Shown: in pieces, positions 16,948-25,269 of the stretch
How positions within the stretch are numbered: the stretch's first letter is position 1
How the letters are laid out: the number at the start of each line of letters is the position of its first letter
Source: Lachnoclostridium sp.
GTDB lineage: Bacteria > Bacillota > Clostridia > Lachnospirales > Lachnospiraceae
Direction: 5' to 3'
DNA: 64,000 nucleotides
Assembly (NCBI GenBank): GCA_023664665.1
Contig: JAMPEY010000013.1
Coordinates: 1 to 64,000, forward strand
Notes under the pieces: generated by a model
The model's database searches: none
What the model was told of the DNA's origin: nothing
What the model saw: only the letters and a program-made list of their open reading frames with translations
Made by a program: the position numbers and the translations under genes

Positions 16948-17667
16948 CTATCCCTCCTGCCCGTATCCGGCCTCTGCAAAATCCCCGTTTGCGGAATCCG
17001 ATTCCACATGACCGTCCTTTATCTTGATGACCCGTTTTGCCTGTGCCGCAATATCATTGTCATGGGTAATCAGTATCACGGTTCGGCCCTCGCTATGTAA
17101 CTCCCGCAGGATGCCCATAATCTCCCTGCTGGAATTGGAATCCAGATTACCTGTGGGCTCATCGGCCAAAATCACGGGAGGCGCCTGCGCTATGGCTCTG
17201 GCAATCGCCACTCTCTGCTGTTGTCCGCCGGACATTTCCGCAGGCTTATGCTCCATGCGGTGCCCCAGCCCTACTTTTTCAAGGGCTCTGCCGGACAGCT
17301 CCTGCCTCTCTTTCCTGCCTACGCCCCTGTATATCAGGGGAAGCTCTACATTTTCCAGCGCGGTCAGGCTGGGAATCAGGTTAAAACCCTGAAAAATAAA
17401 GCCTATTTCACGGTTGCGGATGTCCGAAAGCTCGTCATCGCTCAAATGGGATACATCCTGCCCGTGAAGCCGGTAAATACCGCTGGTAGGTACATCCAGA
17501 CAGCCCAGCATATTCATCAGGGTGGATTTGCCGCTCCCCGACTGCCCTATGATAGCCACAAATTCCCCTTCCGCAATGTCCACGCTCACATGGTCAAGCG
17601 CCCGCACTTCATTTTCACCGGGATTGTAAACCTTACACATATCCCTTATTTCCACTAATGCACTCAT
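16948..17667 (-). CDS. MacB/LolD-type ABC exporter ATPase
   Basis: The 239-residue ATPase has Walker A GQSGSGKSTLMN, the Q-loop in IGFIFQGFNL, signature MSGGQQQRVAIARA, Walker B VILADEPTGNLD, and the switch His in LITHDND. It energises the adjacent adaptor and FtsX permease. It is the first gene of the operon and has a strong promoter upstream. Confidence 0.93.
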   Translation of the reverse strand: MSALVEIRDMCKVYNPGENEVRALDHVSVDIAEGEFVAIIGQSGSGKSTLMNMLGCLDVPTSGIYRLHGQDVSHLSDDELSDIRNREIGFIFQGFNLIPSLTALENVELPLIYRGVGRKERQELSGRALEKVGLGHRMEHKPAEMSGGQQQRVAIARAIAQAPPVILADEPTGNLDSNSSREIMGILRELHSEGRTVILITHDNDIAAQAKRVIKIKDGHVESDSANGDFAEAGYGQEG

Positions 17668-17695
17668 AACAACAATCCTGCTCCTTACTGTCGGT

Positions 17696-17710
17696 TTGTT
17701 CTATTGTTCT
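17696..17710 (-). promoter_or_regulatory. tandem AGAACAA repeat at the exporter transcription start
   Basis: On the minus strand AGAACAA-T-AGAACAA lies at the expected +1 region, 7 bases downstream of the -10 box. A direct repeat in this place is a plausible repressor or response-regulator site. Confidence 0.4.
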
Positions 17711-17716
17711 AAATGC

Positions 17717-17745
17717 ATAATACAATAATCCATTAGGGCTGTCAA
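17717..17745 (-). promoter_or_regulatory. sigma-A promoter of the MacAB-like operon
   Basis: TTGACA (17740-17745), a 17-base spacer and TATTAT (17717-17722), about 50 bases upstream of the ATPase gene. Confidence 0.8.
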
Positions 17746-17775
17746 CTACCTTATAAAAATCTTAATATATTAATT

Positions 17776-18513
17776 TTACAGCTTCTGCCCCGTCTTGATA
17801 ATCGGGCTTAACGGTTTGTAGATAAACATGGTGACCGCAGACACCACTATCCCCTTCAACAGATTTAAAGGCGCCACGCACGCCGCCACAAAGCTCCATA
17901 TACTGCCCTCACTTACAAGGGGATTGACCTTCGCTCCCTGCTGTATGGCCGTTTCTATCGGCATCATGCCCATTTTGTCATAGGCAGGCAGAAGATAAAT
18001 AGCGTTAAATGCCGTGCCGAAGACGGTAATCACCAGGGTTCCCACCACACATGCCATTATTGCGCTCTTTTTGCTTTTTTTGAAAGCATAAACGGTGGAC
18101 GCCGGCAGAATAAAGCTGCAGCCGATGGCAAAGTTCGCCAAATCCCCCACAAATGCCGTGTTTGTACCTTTTATGCACAGCTTTAAAAGGATTTTGATAA
18201 ACTCCATCATCACCCCCGCCGCGGGACCAAAAGCGAATGTTCCCACCAGAATGGGAATCTCGCTGAAATCCAGCTTATAAAAACCGGGTGCGAAGAACAG
18301 GGGAAAGTCAAAGAGATGCAGAATCATGGCGATTGCGGAAAACATGCCTATCATTGCCATTTTTCTGGTGGTAAAGACGGGCTCCTTCACTCCTCTCTTT
18401 TTCATTGCCGCTTTCTCCAAAAGCAGGGCAATCACAAACAGCGCCAATATCACTGCCAGAAAGCCCAATACAAAAGTCAGGTTTTTTACTACATCATTCA
18501 TCAGTTTCGTCAT
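17776..18513 (-). CDS. ribU: riboflavin ECF transporter S component, RibU-type
   Basis: The 245-residue membrane protein has about six segments. The YKLDFSEIPILVGTFAFGP motif and the following acidic/amide residues are typical of RibU. It binds riboflavin and works with a shared ECF energising module encoded elsewhere. The ATG at 18513 follows AGGAGACAACGAAA and replaces a longer frame beginning at 18582. An FMN riboswitch lies directly upstream, which supports the substrate assignment. Confidence 0.92.
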   Translation of the reverse strand: MTKLMNDVVKNLTFVLGFLAVILALFVIALLLEKAAMKKRGVKEPVFTTRKMAMIGMFSAIAMILHLFDFPLFFAPGFYKLDFSEIPILVGTFAFGPAAGVMMEFIKILLKLCIKGTNTAFVGDLANFAIGCSFILPASTVYAFKKSKKSAIMACVVGTLVITVFGTAFNAIYLLPAYDKMGMMPIETAIQQGAKVNPLVSEGSIWSFVAACVAPLNLLKGIVVSAVTMFIYKPLSPIIKTGQKL

Positions 18514-18580
18514 TTTCGTTGTCTCCTTTTCTTTCACTTGTTGATAGGTAATCAAACACAAAAATCCCCTCTCAGGATAC

Positions 18581-18615
18581 AACAGAAAACGCCCCGACCT
18601 TGGAAACCGTCAGAG
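18581..18615 (-). terminator. probable riboswitch terminator
   Basis: CTCTGAC pairs with GTCGGGG (arms 18609-18615 and 18592-18598, some G-U pairs), followed by CGTTTTCTGTT. It lies between the FMN aptamer and the ribU ribosome site, where a terminator form of the expression platform is expected. Confidence 0.5.
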
Positions 18616-18701
18616 GATAGCAAGCTCAGCCATGCCGGCATCTGCCATCCTGTTTCGTTTCCTTACATCGAGGCGTAACACGCATAAAAATAGCATCTGT
18701 T

Positions 18702-18874
18702 ATTCTTCTTTCATCCAGACTTTACTGTTGGTCCCGGACTTGCACCGGGTCAGCCGTGAAACCATCTTTGCATCCTGTAATCTGTCAAATGTTTACAAAA
18801 CCGCCGCAAAAATATGTCCCACGGGTCGCGGACTTTACCGCCAGTAGGGAATTGCACCCAACCCCGAAGAATTC
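18702..18874 (-). promoter_or_regulatory. FMN riboswitch (RFN element)
   Basis: The minus strand shows the conserved RFN blocks in order: TTCGGGGTTGGGTGCAAT, CCTACTGGCGGTAAAG, CCGCGACCCGTG, GGTTTCACGGCTGACC, CGGTGCAAGTCCGGGACC and GTAAAGTCTGGATG. Closing stem P1 is ATTCTTC (18868-18874) with GAAGAAT (18702-18708). It should switch ribU off when FMN is abundant. Confidence 0.95.
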
Positions 18875-18887
18875 TTATGTTTGGTCT

Positions 18888-18916
18888 ATTATAATACTGA
18901 TTTTTTGAAAAAGCAA
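18888..18916 (-). promoter_or_regulatory. promoter of the FMN riboswitch/ribU transcript
   Basis: TTGCTT (18911-18916), a 17-base spacer and TATAAT (18888-18893), placing the start just ahead of the aptamer. Confidence 0.7.
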
Positions 18917-18966
18917 GAGGGACGGCGCAATTCCCTGTCCTTCCGCAGATGGCTCACACCATCCTG

Positions 18967-20955
18967 TTATTCCTGCAGAATGAGTTTCACTCTGTTCTGT
19001 ATGATATGTGCCACATCCCATGCACTCTTATCTCCGTTAAAGTAAGATGCCGTCTCTTCCTTTATCACCGACAGGATATCCGGATTGAACATACCGTTGC
19101 TCAGTTCTCCGTTGTAAATAATATCTTCCAGAATTTGGATCTCGGCATCCGTTATCATCAGCATCTCTCCGCCAATTCTTACCTTCATGTCTTTTGACTC
19201 CTCCGCCAGCTCCTTCAAAACGGAACCTCTAATCGGAAATCCGGGGACTTCATAAGTCTGTCCGGAAAGCGTGGGATATCCATAAACGGGATACTCCCTG
19301 CCATACACACTCACATAATTTAAGTAGGTAAAGAACCAGCCTCCGAACTGTACTTCCTGACACAAGGCATTGTGCCTTCTCTCTTCGGAAGTCCATGTTT
19401 CCGCATCCGACCAATCCACCTTTGCATATTTCCTGCACAGCTCCAGCATATCCACAAACTCTTCCGTATTAAAGAATGTTTCCCCTTGTTCCCAATCGAT
19501 CAACTCATCCTGACTGCCCTTCAACAAACAGAGCAATAGCGTCTCCGGATCTCCCGGGCTGCCTCCGAAAAGAGTCTTCTCCCATCCATTCCGCTCAACC
19601 ATATCCAAAAAGGTTTTCAGGTTCCACTCCTCCACAGCATTTTCATATTCCGGATGTATTACCACTCCCTTCAGCCGGACCTGCGGCGCGAAAAGATACA
19701 GCCCGTTGTCTATCCTGTAAACATCCAGAATATTCCATATGATGTCATCCTTGTACTGTGATTGCTCCAGATAGGGGGACAGATCCTCCAGATAACCGTT
19801 TTTCACATAGGATTCATAATATTCGGAATGTGTCATGTCTATAATGTCCGGTCCATTTCCTGCTGCCATGTCCGCATGCAGTCGTTCGACATTATTGTCA
19901 TAGTTTTTAATTGTTACATAATAATCTTGATTGGACTGATTAAACGCAGCGATTGCTCTCCATATGCTGGAAGTCTCTCCTTTGTTCACTCCTCCCACCA
20001 TCCCGTATACCAGCTCTATCCTCTGTTCCCCGGATGCATCCCTTTCACTTAACAAACTGTAGCACAGACCGTCCCCATTTCCAACCGAACCGTATAATCG
20101 CAATGTCCTCTCGGATTCGTCATAATATCCGGACAGAACGGAAGAAACTCCCAACTTCATCGTATCGATTCTCGCCATCGGACTGCCGGACTCCCTGTCC
20201 AAAAACAGAATCTCCCCATCCGTTGCCAGACACAATGTTTCCTCACTACCGGTCCGAATGCCATGGGTCACTCCGGCAGTTGCCTCCCGTGTCCACTTCC
20301 TCTCTGCTCCGGTCTCCGCCAGTTCATACAGGATAATCTCATCTGCGGTCGCCGTCACACACTCCATCTGTTTGCTGCCATCTTCCATCCAGAGACAGAC
20401 ATCTCCCTGCAATTCCCATGCACCACTCTCCTGTCCTTCCCCGCTGAAACGCAGCACTTTATTCCCGCCCACAAGGTATACATTTTCACTGCCGTCCACA
20501 TAAAACCCGCTTCCCATGACAGTATACATTTCCCAATCTTTCACCTTGGCGGACATGATGGTTCTCCATGTCCCGTCTGTGTAGTATTCATAGATATCAA
20601 AAGCACCGGACTCCCGATTCCTCGTCTCCACATACAATGTCCCCCGCCGTTCCGCAATACTTATGAGGTCATGATTGCCATCTTCCAACTGCCATTCAAG
20701 CTGCTCCACCCCCGAGGTCTGCGGCGTCCATTTATAGATAGGGTCTTTCTTTGCAATGGTGATGACCCATGCATTGTGCGAATTGCAAGCCACCTGTACA
20801 GGTGTCGGGAATTCCTGCTCCTGTGAATAAGCCACCTCAAAGACTTTTTCAGGGATTTCCTCGCTATCCCCCCTTCCGCAGGCGGACAACAGTACTGTCA
20901 TAAAAAGGGCGGACAGTCCCATCAAAATAGTTTTTAAATCCGCTCGTTTCCACAC
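18967..20955 (-). CDS. orphan lipoprotein: propeller-like N-terminal domain plus solute-binding domain
   Basis: The 662-residue lipoprotein (lipobox LSAC, Cys26) starts at GTG 20955 with AAGGAG eight bases upstream. Residues about 45-310 form repeated beta-strand units (WVITIAKKD, YVETRNRES, NVYLVGGNKVLRF, TDGEILFLDRES) that look like a beta-propeller. From about residue 325 (SSIWRAIAAFNQSNQDYYV) the sequence is a family-1-like extracellular solute-binding domain with GNGPDIIDM. No permease or ATPase is adjacent, so it may serve a remote importer or act as a sugar sensor. The ligand is unknown. Confidence 0.75.
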   Translation of the reverse strand: MWKRADLKTILMGLSALFMTVLLSACGRGDSEEIPEKVFEVAYSQEQEFPTPVQVACNSHNAWVITIAKKDPIYKWTPQTSGVEQLEWQLEDGNHDLISIAERRGTLYVETRNRESGAFDIYEYYTDGTWRTIMSAKVKDWEMYTVMGSGFYVDGSENVYLVGGNKVLRFSGEGQESGAWELQGDVCLWMEDGSKQMECVTATADEIILYELAETGAERKWTREATAGVTHGIRTGSEETLCLATDGEILFLDRESGSPMARIDTMKLGVSSVLSGYYDESERTLRLYGSVGNGDGLCYSLLSERDASGEQRIELVYGMVGGVNKGETSSIWRAIAAFNQSNQDYYVTIKNYDNNVERLHADMAAGNGPDIIDMTHSEYYESYVKNGYLEDLSPYLEQSQYKDDIIWNILDVYRIDNGLYLFAPQVRLKGVVIHPEYENAVEEWNLKTFLDMVERNGWEKTLFGGSPGDPETLLLCLLKGSQDELIDWEQGETFFNTEEFVDMLELCRKYAKVDWSDAETWTSEERRHNALCQEVQFGGWFFTYLNYVSVYGREYPVYGYPTLSGQTYEVPGFPIRGSVLKELAEESKDMKVRIGGEMLMITDAEIQILEDIIYNGELSNGMFNPDILSVIKEETASYFNGDKSAWDVAHIIQNRVKLILQE

Positions 20956-20990
20956 TCTGTTTTCTCCTTTAAACAGAAAGTTTTCATCTT

Positions 20991-23369
20991 TTAATCAGTC
21001 TTTATTTTCATGGTCAGCGCAATCCGCTTCTTGGGCGCATCCACACTGATCACCTGTACATCCACGATATCCCCCACGCTGACTGCCTCCAGCGGATGCT
21101 TGATATAACGGTCCGTAATCTGGGAGATGTGTACCAGACCGTCCTGATGGACGCCGATATCCACAAACACGCCGAAATCAATGACATTTCTCACGGTTCC
21201 CTTTAATATCATGCCCGGCTTTAAATCCTTCATGTCAAGCACATCACTGCGCAGAATGGGCCTTGGCATGTCGTCTCTGGGGTCTCTGGCAGGCTTTTCC
21301 AGCTCCATGAGGATATCCGACAGCGTAATTTCGCCGATGCCCAGCTCTTTTGCAAGCTGCTTTTTATCGGTAAGGCGCTTCTCCAGACCGGATACGGTAT
21401 GTGCGGCTGCCGGCGCTTCGGCTTGGCGCTTCCCACCCGTCTTGGCGTCCTTTTCGCCCCCGCCGTCCGAAACCATTCCTCCCATAGCCGCCGCAAGGGC
21501 TTTTCCCATGGCGGTATTGGTATTGCGTACCTGAATTTCCTGCTTTCTCTTGGGAGGCCTTGCAGGCGCAGCGCCGCTTGACACGGCAGCTTTCGGCGCA
21601 GCAGATTTCATTGCCGCCTTTTTCTGGGCTGCTTTCACATCATCCATGGTAAGTCCCAGCTTCTCCAAAAGCTTCTCTGCGGCTTCATAGGATTCCGGGT
21701 GCACGCTGGTGGCGTCCAAGGGATTATCCCCGTCCAAAATGCGCATAAATCCCGCACACTGCTCGTATGCCTTGGGACCCAGCTTCGCCACCTTCAAAAG
21801 CTGCTTCCTGTTGGTAAATCTGCCGTTTGCCTCACGGTACTCCACAATGTTCTTGGCAATGGTCTTGTTGATGCCGGAAATATATTCCAGCAGGGATGCC
21901 GACGCCGTATTCAAATCCACGCCCACTTTGTTTACACTGTCCTCCACTACGCCCGACAAAGCGTCGCTTAATTTTTTCTGGTTCATGTCATGCTGATACT
22001 GTCCCACTCCGATGGACTTCGGGTCGATTTTCACCAGCTCCGCCAGAGGGTCCTGCAGTCTGCGGGCAATGGACGCCGCACTTCGCTGTCCCACATCAAA
22101 ATTGGGAAATTCCTCTGTGGCAAGTTTGCTGGCGGAATAAACGGAAGCCCCCGCCTCATTTACAATCACATATTGTACAGGTCTGTCCAGTTCCTTCAGC
22201 AAATCCACAATTACCTGTTCCGATTCTCTGGAAGCCGTACCGTTTCCCACTGATATTAAATCTACATTATATTTTTTAATGATTTTCTTTAATTCCGCCT
22301 TGGATTCCTCCACTTTATTCTGGGGCGCCGTAGGGTAAATGACCTTGGTATCCAATACCTTGCCCGTAGCGTCCACTACCGCCAGCTTACAGCCTGTACG
22401 GAAGGCAGGATCCCAGCCCAGCACCACCTTCCCTGCAATGGGCGGCTGTAACAGGAGCTGCTCCAGATTCTTTCCGAATACCGCAATAGCTCCATCCTCC
22501 GCTTTCTCCGTCAAATCGTTGCGGATTTCCCTTTCAATAGCAGGTGCTATTAAACGCTCATAGCTGTCTGCAACAGCTTCCCGCATCAAAGGTGCCGTAT
22601 AAGCATTGTCGGAGGTCAGATTCTGCTTTTCCAGATACCTGATAATGCGTTCCACAGGAGCGTTCACCTTCACGGTCAGCATTTTTTCCGCCTCACCCCT
22701 GTTTAACGCCAGCACACGATGTCCGGCAATTTTTTTGACCGGCTCTTCAAACTGATAATACATCTCATATACACTCTGGGTCTTTTCATCTTTGGCGGCG
22801 CTTGTGATGATTCCTTCCTCCATAGTGGCATTTCTGATATAAAGCCTGTAGTCCGCATTATCGGAAATGCTCTCCGCAATAATATCTTTCGCCCCCTGAA
22901 TGGCCTCCTGTACCGTTGCAACTCCCTTTTCCTCAGAAACATAAGCCGCCGCTTCCTCTTCTACAGGACGCTCCGCCACTTGGGCAAGGATAAAGTCAGC
23001 CAGACCTCCCAATCCCTTTTCCTTTGCCACGCTTGCCCTTGTCTTTCGCTTCGGGCGGTAAGGGCGGTAGATATCCTCCACCACCACCATAGTCTGCGCC
23101 TCAAGAATCTTTGCTTTCAGTTCCTCGGTAAGCTGACCCTGTTCCTCAATACTCTTTAACACCTGTTCCTTCTTTTCCTCAAGATTCCGCAGATAGGTAA
23201 GCCTTTCGTCCAGATTGCGCAATTGCTCGTCGTTTAAAGAACCCGTGGCTTCCTTCCTGTACCGGGAGATAAAGGGAATGGTATTACCCTCGTCAATCAG
23301 CTTCACCGCCGCCTCCACCTGCCACTTTTCTACATTTAACTCTTCCTTTATGACTTGTATGATATCCAT
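20991..23369 (-). CDS. tex: Tex-family RNA-binding transcription accessory protein
   Basis: The 792-residue cytoplasmic protein has a Tex helical N-terminus (ISRYRKEATGSLNDEQLR), a YqgF-like RNase H-fold domain (VLGWDPAFRTGCKLAVVD), helix-hairpin-helix repeats (KTIAKNIVEYR), an Ala/Lys-rich linker at about residues 580-660, and a C-terminal S1 domain (VIDFGVFVDIGVHQDGLVHIS). The linker is longer than in many homologues and rich in Ala, Pro and Lys. The ATG at 23369 follows GAGGGAATC and gives the standard N-terminus. Confidence 0.93.
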   Translation of the reverse strand: MDIIQVIKEELNVEKWQVEAAVKLIDEGNTIPFISRYRKEATGSLNDEQLRNLDERLTYLRNLEEKKEQVLKSIEEQGQLTEELKAKILEAQTMVVVEDIYRPYRPKRKTRASVAKEKGLGGLADFILAQVAERPVEEEAAAYVSEEKGVATVQEAIQGAKDIIAESISDNADYRLYIRNATMEEGIITSAAKDEKTQSVYEMYYQFEEPVKKIAGHRVLALNRGEAEKMLTVKVNAPVERIIRYLEKQNLTSDNAYTAPLMREAVADSYERLIAPAIEREIRNDLTEKAEDGAIAVFGKNLEQLLLQPPIAGKVVLGWDPAFRTGCKLAVVDATGKVLDTKVIYPTAPQNKVEESKAELKKIIKKYNVDLISVGNGTASRESEQVIVDLLKELDRPVQYVIVNEAGASVYSASKLATEEFPNFDVGQRSAASIARRLQDPLAELVKIDPKSIGVGQYQHDMNQKKLSDALSGVVEDSVNKVGVDLNTASASLLEYISGINKTIAKNIVEYREANGRFTNRKQLLKVAKLGPKAYEQCAGFMRILDGDNPLDATSVHPESYEAAEKLLEKLGLTMDDVKAAQKKAAMKSAAPKAAVSSGAAPARPPKRKQEIQVRNTNTAMGKALAAAMGGMVSDGGGEKDAKTGGKRQAEAPAAAHTVSGLEKRLTDKKQLAKELGIGEITLSDILMELEKPARDPRDDMPRPILRSDVLDMKDLKPGMILKGTVRNVIDFGVFVDIGVHQDGLVHISQITDRYIKHPLEAVSVGDIVDVQVISVDAPKKRIALTMKIKTD

Positions 23370-23407
23370 GATTCCCTCAATTTCCTTTCCGATTTTTCCG
23401 AATATAT

Positions 23408-23436
23408 TTGCCAAATTTATCAAACAGTGATAAGAT
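23408..23436 (+). promoter_or_regulatory. promoter of the HEXXH-protein gene
   Basis: TTGCCA (23408-23413), a 17-base spacer and TAAGAT (23431-23436), 50 bases before the start codon and divergent from tex. Confidence 0.6.
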
Positions 23437-23485
23437 AAAAATATACGAAGTATATGACACTGACATCCGAGAGGAGTGTGATTTT

Positions 23486-23956
23486 ATGTCAGCAATATCT
23501 CCTATCAATGCAAGTCTGCCCAAAGCCATGATGACCCCTCAGCAAAAAAAGGAAGAGGTGGAGACCAAAAAGCGCATGGGCATTGAAGATGCTTCCACAG
23601 AATGCCAGACTTGCAAGAACCGTAAATATAAAGACGGCTCCGATGAGATGGTTTCTTTTAAGAGCCCCACACATATTTCTCCCGAAAGCGCAGGGGCTGC
23701 CGTCCGCTCCCACGAGCAGGAGCATGTGAGCAATGCTTACTCAAAGGCCGCCTCGTCCGAGGGCAAGGCAAAGGTGGTCTCCGCCACCGTGTCCATTCAT
23801 ATGGCAATCTGTCCCGAATGCGGGCGCTCCTATGTATCCGGCGGCACTACCAATACACAGATCAAGTATTATAATGAAGAAAACCCTTACCAGCAGGACT
23901 TAAAAGCCGCCGATTATGCCAAGTACGCCGGCATGAATGCCGATTACGCCGTATAA
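23486..23956 (+). CDS. small metalloprotease-like protein with HEQEH motif
   Basis: The product has 156 residues from the ATG at 23486 (GAGAGGAG nine bases upstream); the open frame extends back to 23408 without a ribosome site. It has a CQTC pair near residue 39, the motif VRSHEQEHVSNA (an HEXXH zinc-protease signature) near residue 74, a CPEC pair near residue 112 and a YVSGGTTN strand. The layout resembles the SprA-related putative metalloprotease family, but similarity is limited. There is no signal peptide. It is alone on the plus strand between tex and prfB, with its own promoter and terminator. Confidence 0.75.
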   Translation: MSAISPINASLPKAMMTPQQKKEEVETKKRMGIEDASTECQTCKNRKYKDGSDEMVSFKSPTHISPESAGAAVRSHEQEHVSNAYSKAASSEGKAKVVSATVSIHMAICPECGRSYVSGGTTNTQIKYYNEENPYQQDLKAADYAKYAGMNADYAV

Positions 23957-23992
23957 TTCCTTCTTATAACATATTATTTTACCCATGTGTAG

Positions 23993-24013
23993 GGCTGCCT
24001 AAGATAGGCAGCC
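23993..24013. terminator. shared terminator of the HEXXH gene and prfB
   Basis: Perfect 8-bp stem ggctgcct/aggcagcc with a 5-base loop between two convergent genes. Its last base touches the prfB TAA codon. A short U-rich stretch follows on the plus strand. Confidence 0.7.
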
Positions 24014-25124
24014 TTACTTTGATGCACTGTTCCATTTCAGATATCCGTTGATAAACACATCCAAGCCTCCGTCCAGCACTGCGTCCACATTTCCGGATTC
24101 CACATCCGTCCTATGGTCCTTCACCATAGTGTAGGGCTGCAGTACATAGGAGCGTATCTGATTACCCCATCCGATTTCCTTGACTTCTCCCCTGATATCG
24201 GAAAGCTTCTCCACATTGGCTTCCTTTTTCAAAAGATACAGCTTTGCCTTTAACATCTGCATTGCCTTATCCTTATTTTGGAACTGGCTCCTCTCGTTCT
24301 GGCACTGCACTACCGTACCCGTAGGGATATGGGTGATTCTCACCGCCGAAGAAGTCTTGTTGATATGCTGGCCGCCGGCGCCGCTGCTCCTGTAGGTGTC
24401 GATACGCAAATCCTTCTCGTCGATTTCCACATCCACATCTTCCTCGATATCCGGCATCACATCCAGAGAAACAAAGGAAGTCTGGCGCTTTCCCTGCGCA
24501 TTAAAAGGAGAAATCCTCACCAGACGGTGCACACCCTTCTCGGATTTCAAATAGCCGTAAGCATTCATCCCGTTAATCTGGAAAGTCACGGATTTGATAC
24601 CCGCCTCATCACCGTCCAGATAATCCAGCACCGTAATGTCAAAACCCTTTCGCTCCGCCCATCTGGTGTACATACGGTATAACATGCCGCACCAATCACA
24701 GCTTTCCGTGCCGCCGGCTCCGGCATTCAAACGGAGAATGGCATTATTCTTGTCATATTCCTCCGATAACAGCGTACCGATTCGCAGCTCTTCAAAGACG
24801 CGCAAGAAATCATCCAGCTCCTCCCGGATTTCCGGTATGATGGAAGCGTCATTTTCCTCATAGCCCATCTCAATCAGTGTCAGGATATCCTCATACTGAC
24901 CGGAAAGCTTATCACATTCCCCCACCGTATCCTTTAAGTTTTTCAGTTCTTTCATCTTCTGGTTGGAGCTGTCGGGATTATCCCAGAAACCGGGAGCCTC
25001 CATCTCCATTTCCAATTCTTCGATTCTCTTCACCTTGTTTGCAAGGTCAAAGTGAATCCCTCACTTCCGCTAAAGGAGTTTCATAAGACAGAATTTCTGT
25101 TTTCATCTGGTCCAATTCTACCAA
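24014..25124 (-). CDS. prfB: peptide chain release factor 2, with programmed +1 frameshift
   Basis: RF2 ends translation at UAA and UGA. The start is TTG at 25124 (GAGGGTGG upstream), giving VELDQMKTEILSYETP in the first frame up to VRDSL. An in-frame UGA at codon 26 (25047-25049) lies within CTTTGAC, and the +1 frame continues DLANKVKRIEELE. This is the canonical autoregulatory RF2 frameshift, with AGGG upstream as stimulator. The GGQ motif (SGAGGQHIN) needed for peptide release is present. Total length is about 369 residues. An annotation beginning at 25033 would miss the N-terminus. Confidence 0.96.
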
Positions 25125-25191
25125 TAACGCCACCCTCTTTCTAAATTGATTATTTTTGTGACAACGCAAACCAACGCCGCCCACACTCTAT

Positions 25192-25269
25192 GAAGAATCG
25201 CCAGAGGCGATTCTTCGAAGCGTAACTTAGAAAATCTTAACTTGTGTCCTTTACAAGTTTAGATTTTCT
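25192..25269 (-). repeat. two hairpins between secA and prfB
   Basis: A long stem (25229-25245 with 25253-25269, nearly perfect) begins directly after the secA TAA. A perfect 11-bp stem follows (25192-25202 with 25206-25216). Neither has a strong U-run, so incomplete termination or mRNA 3'-end protection is possible. Confidence 0.6.
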
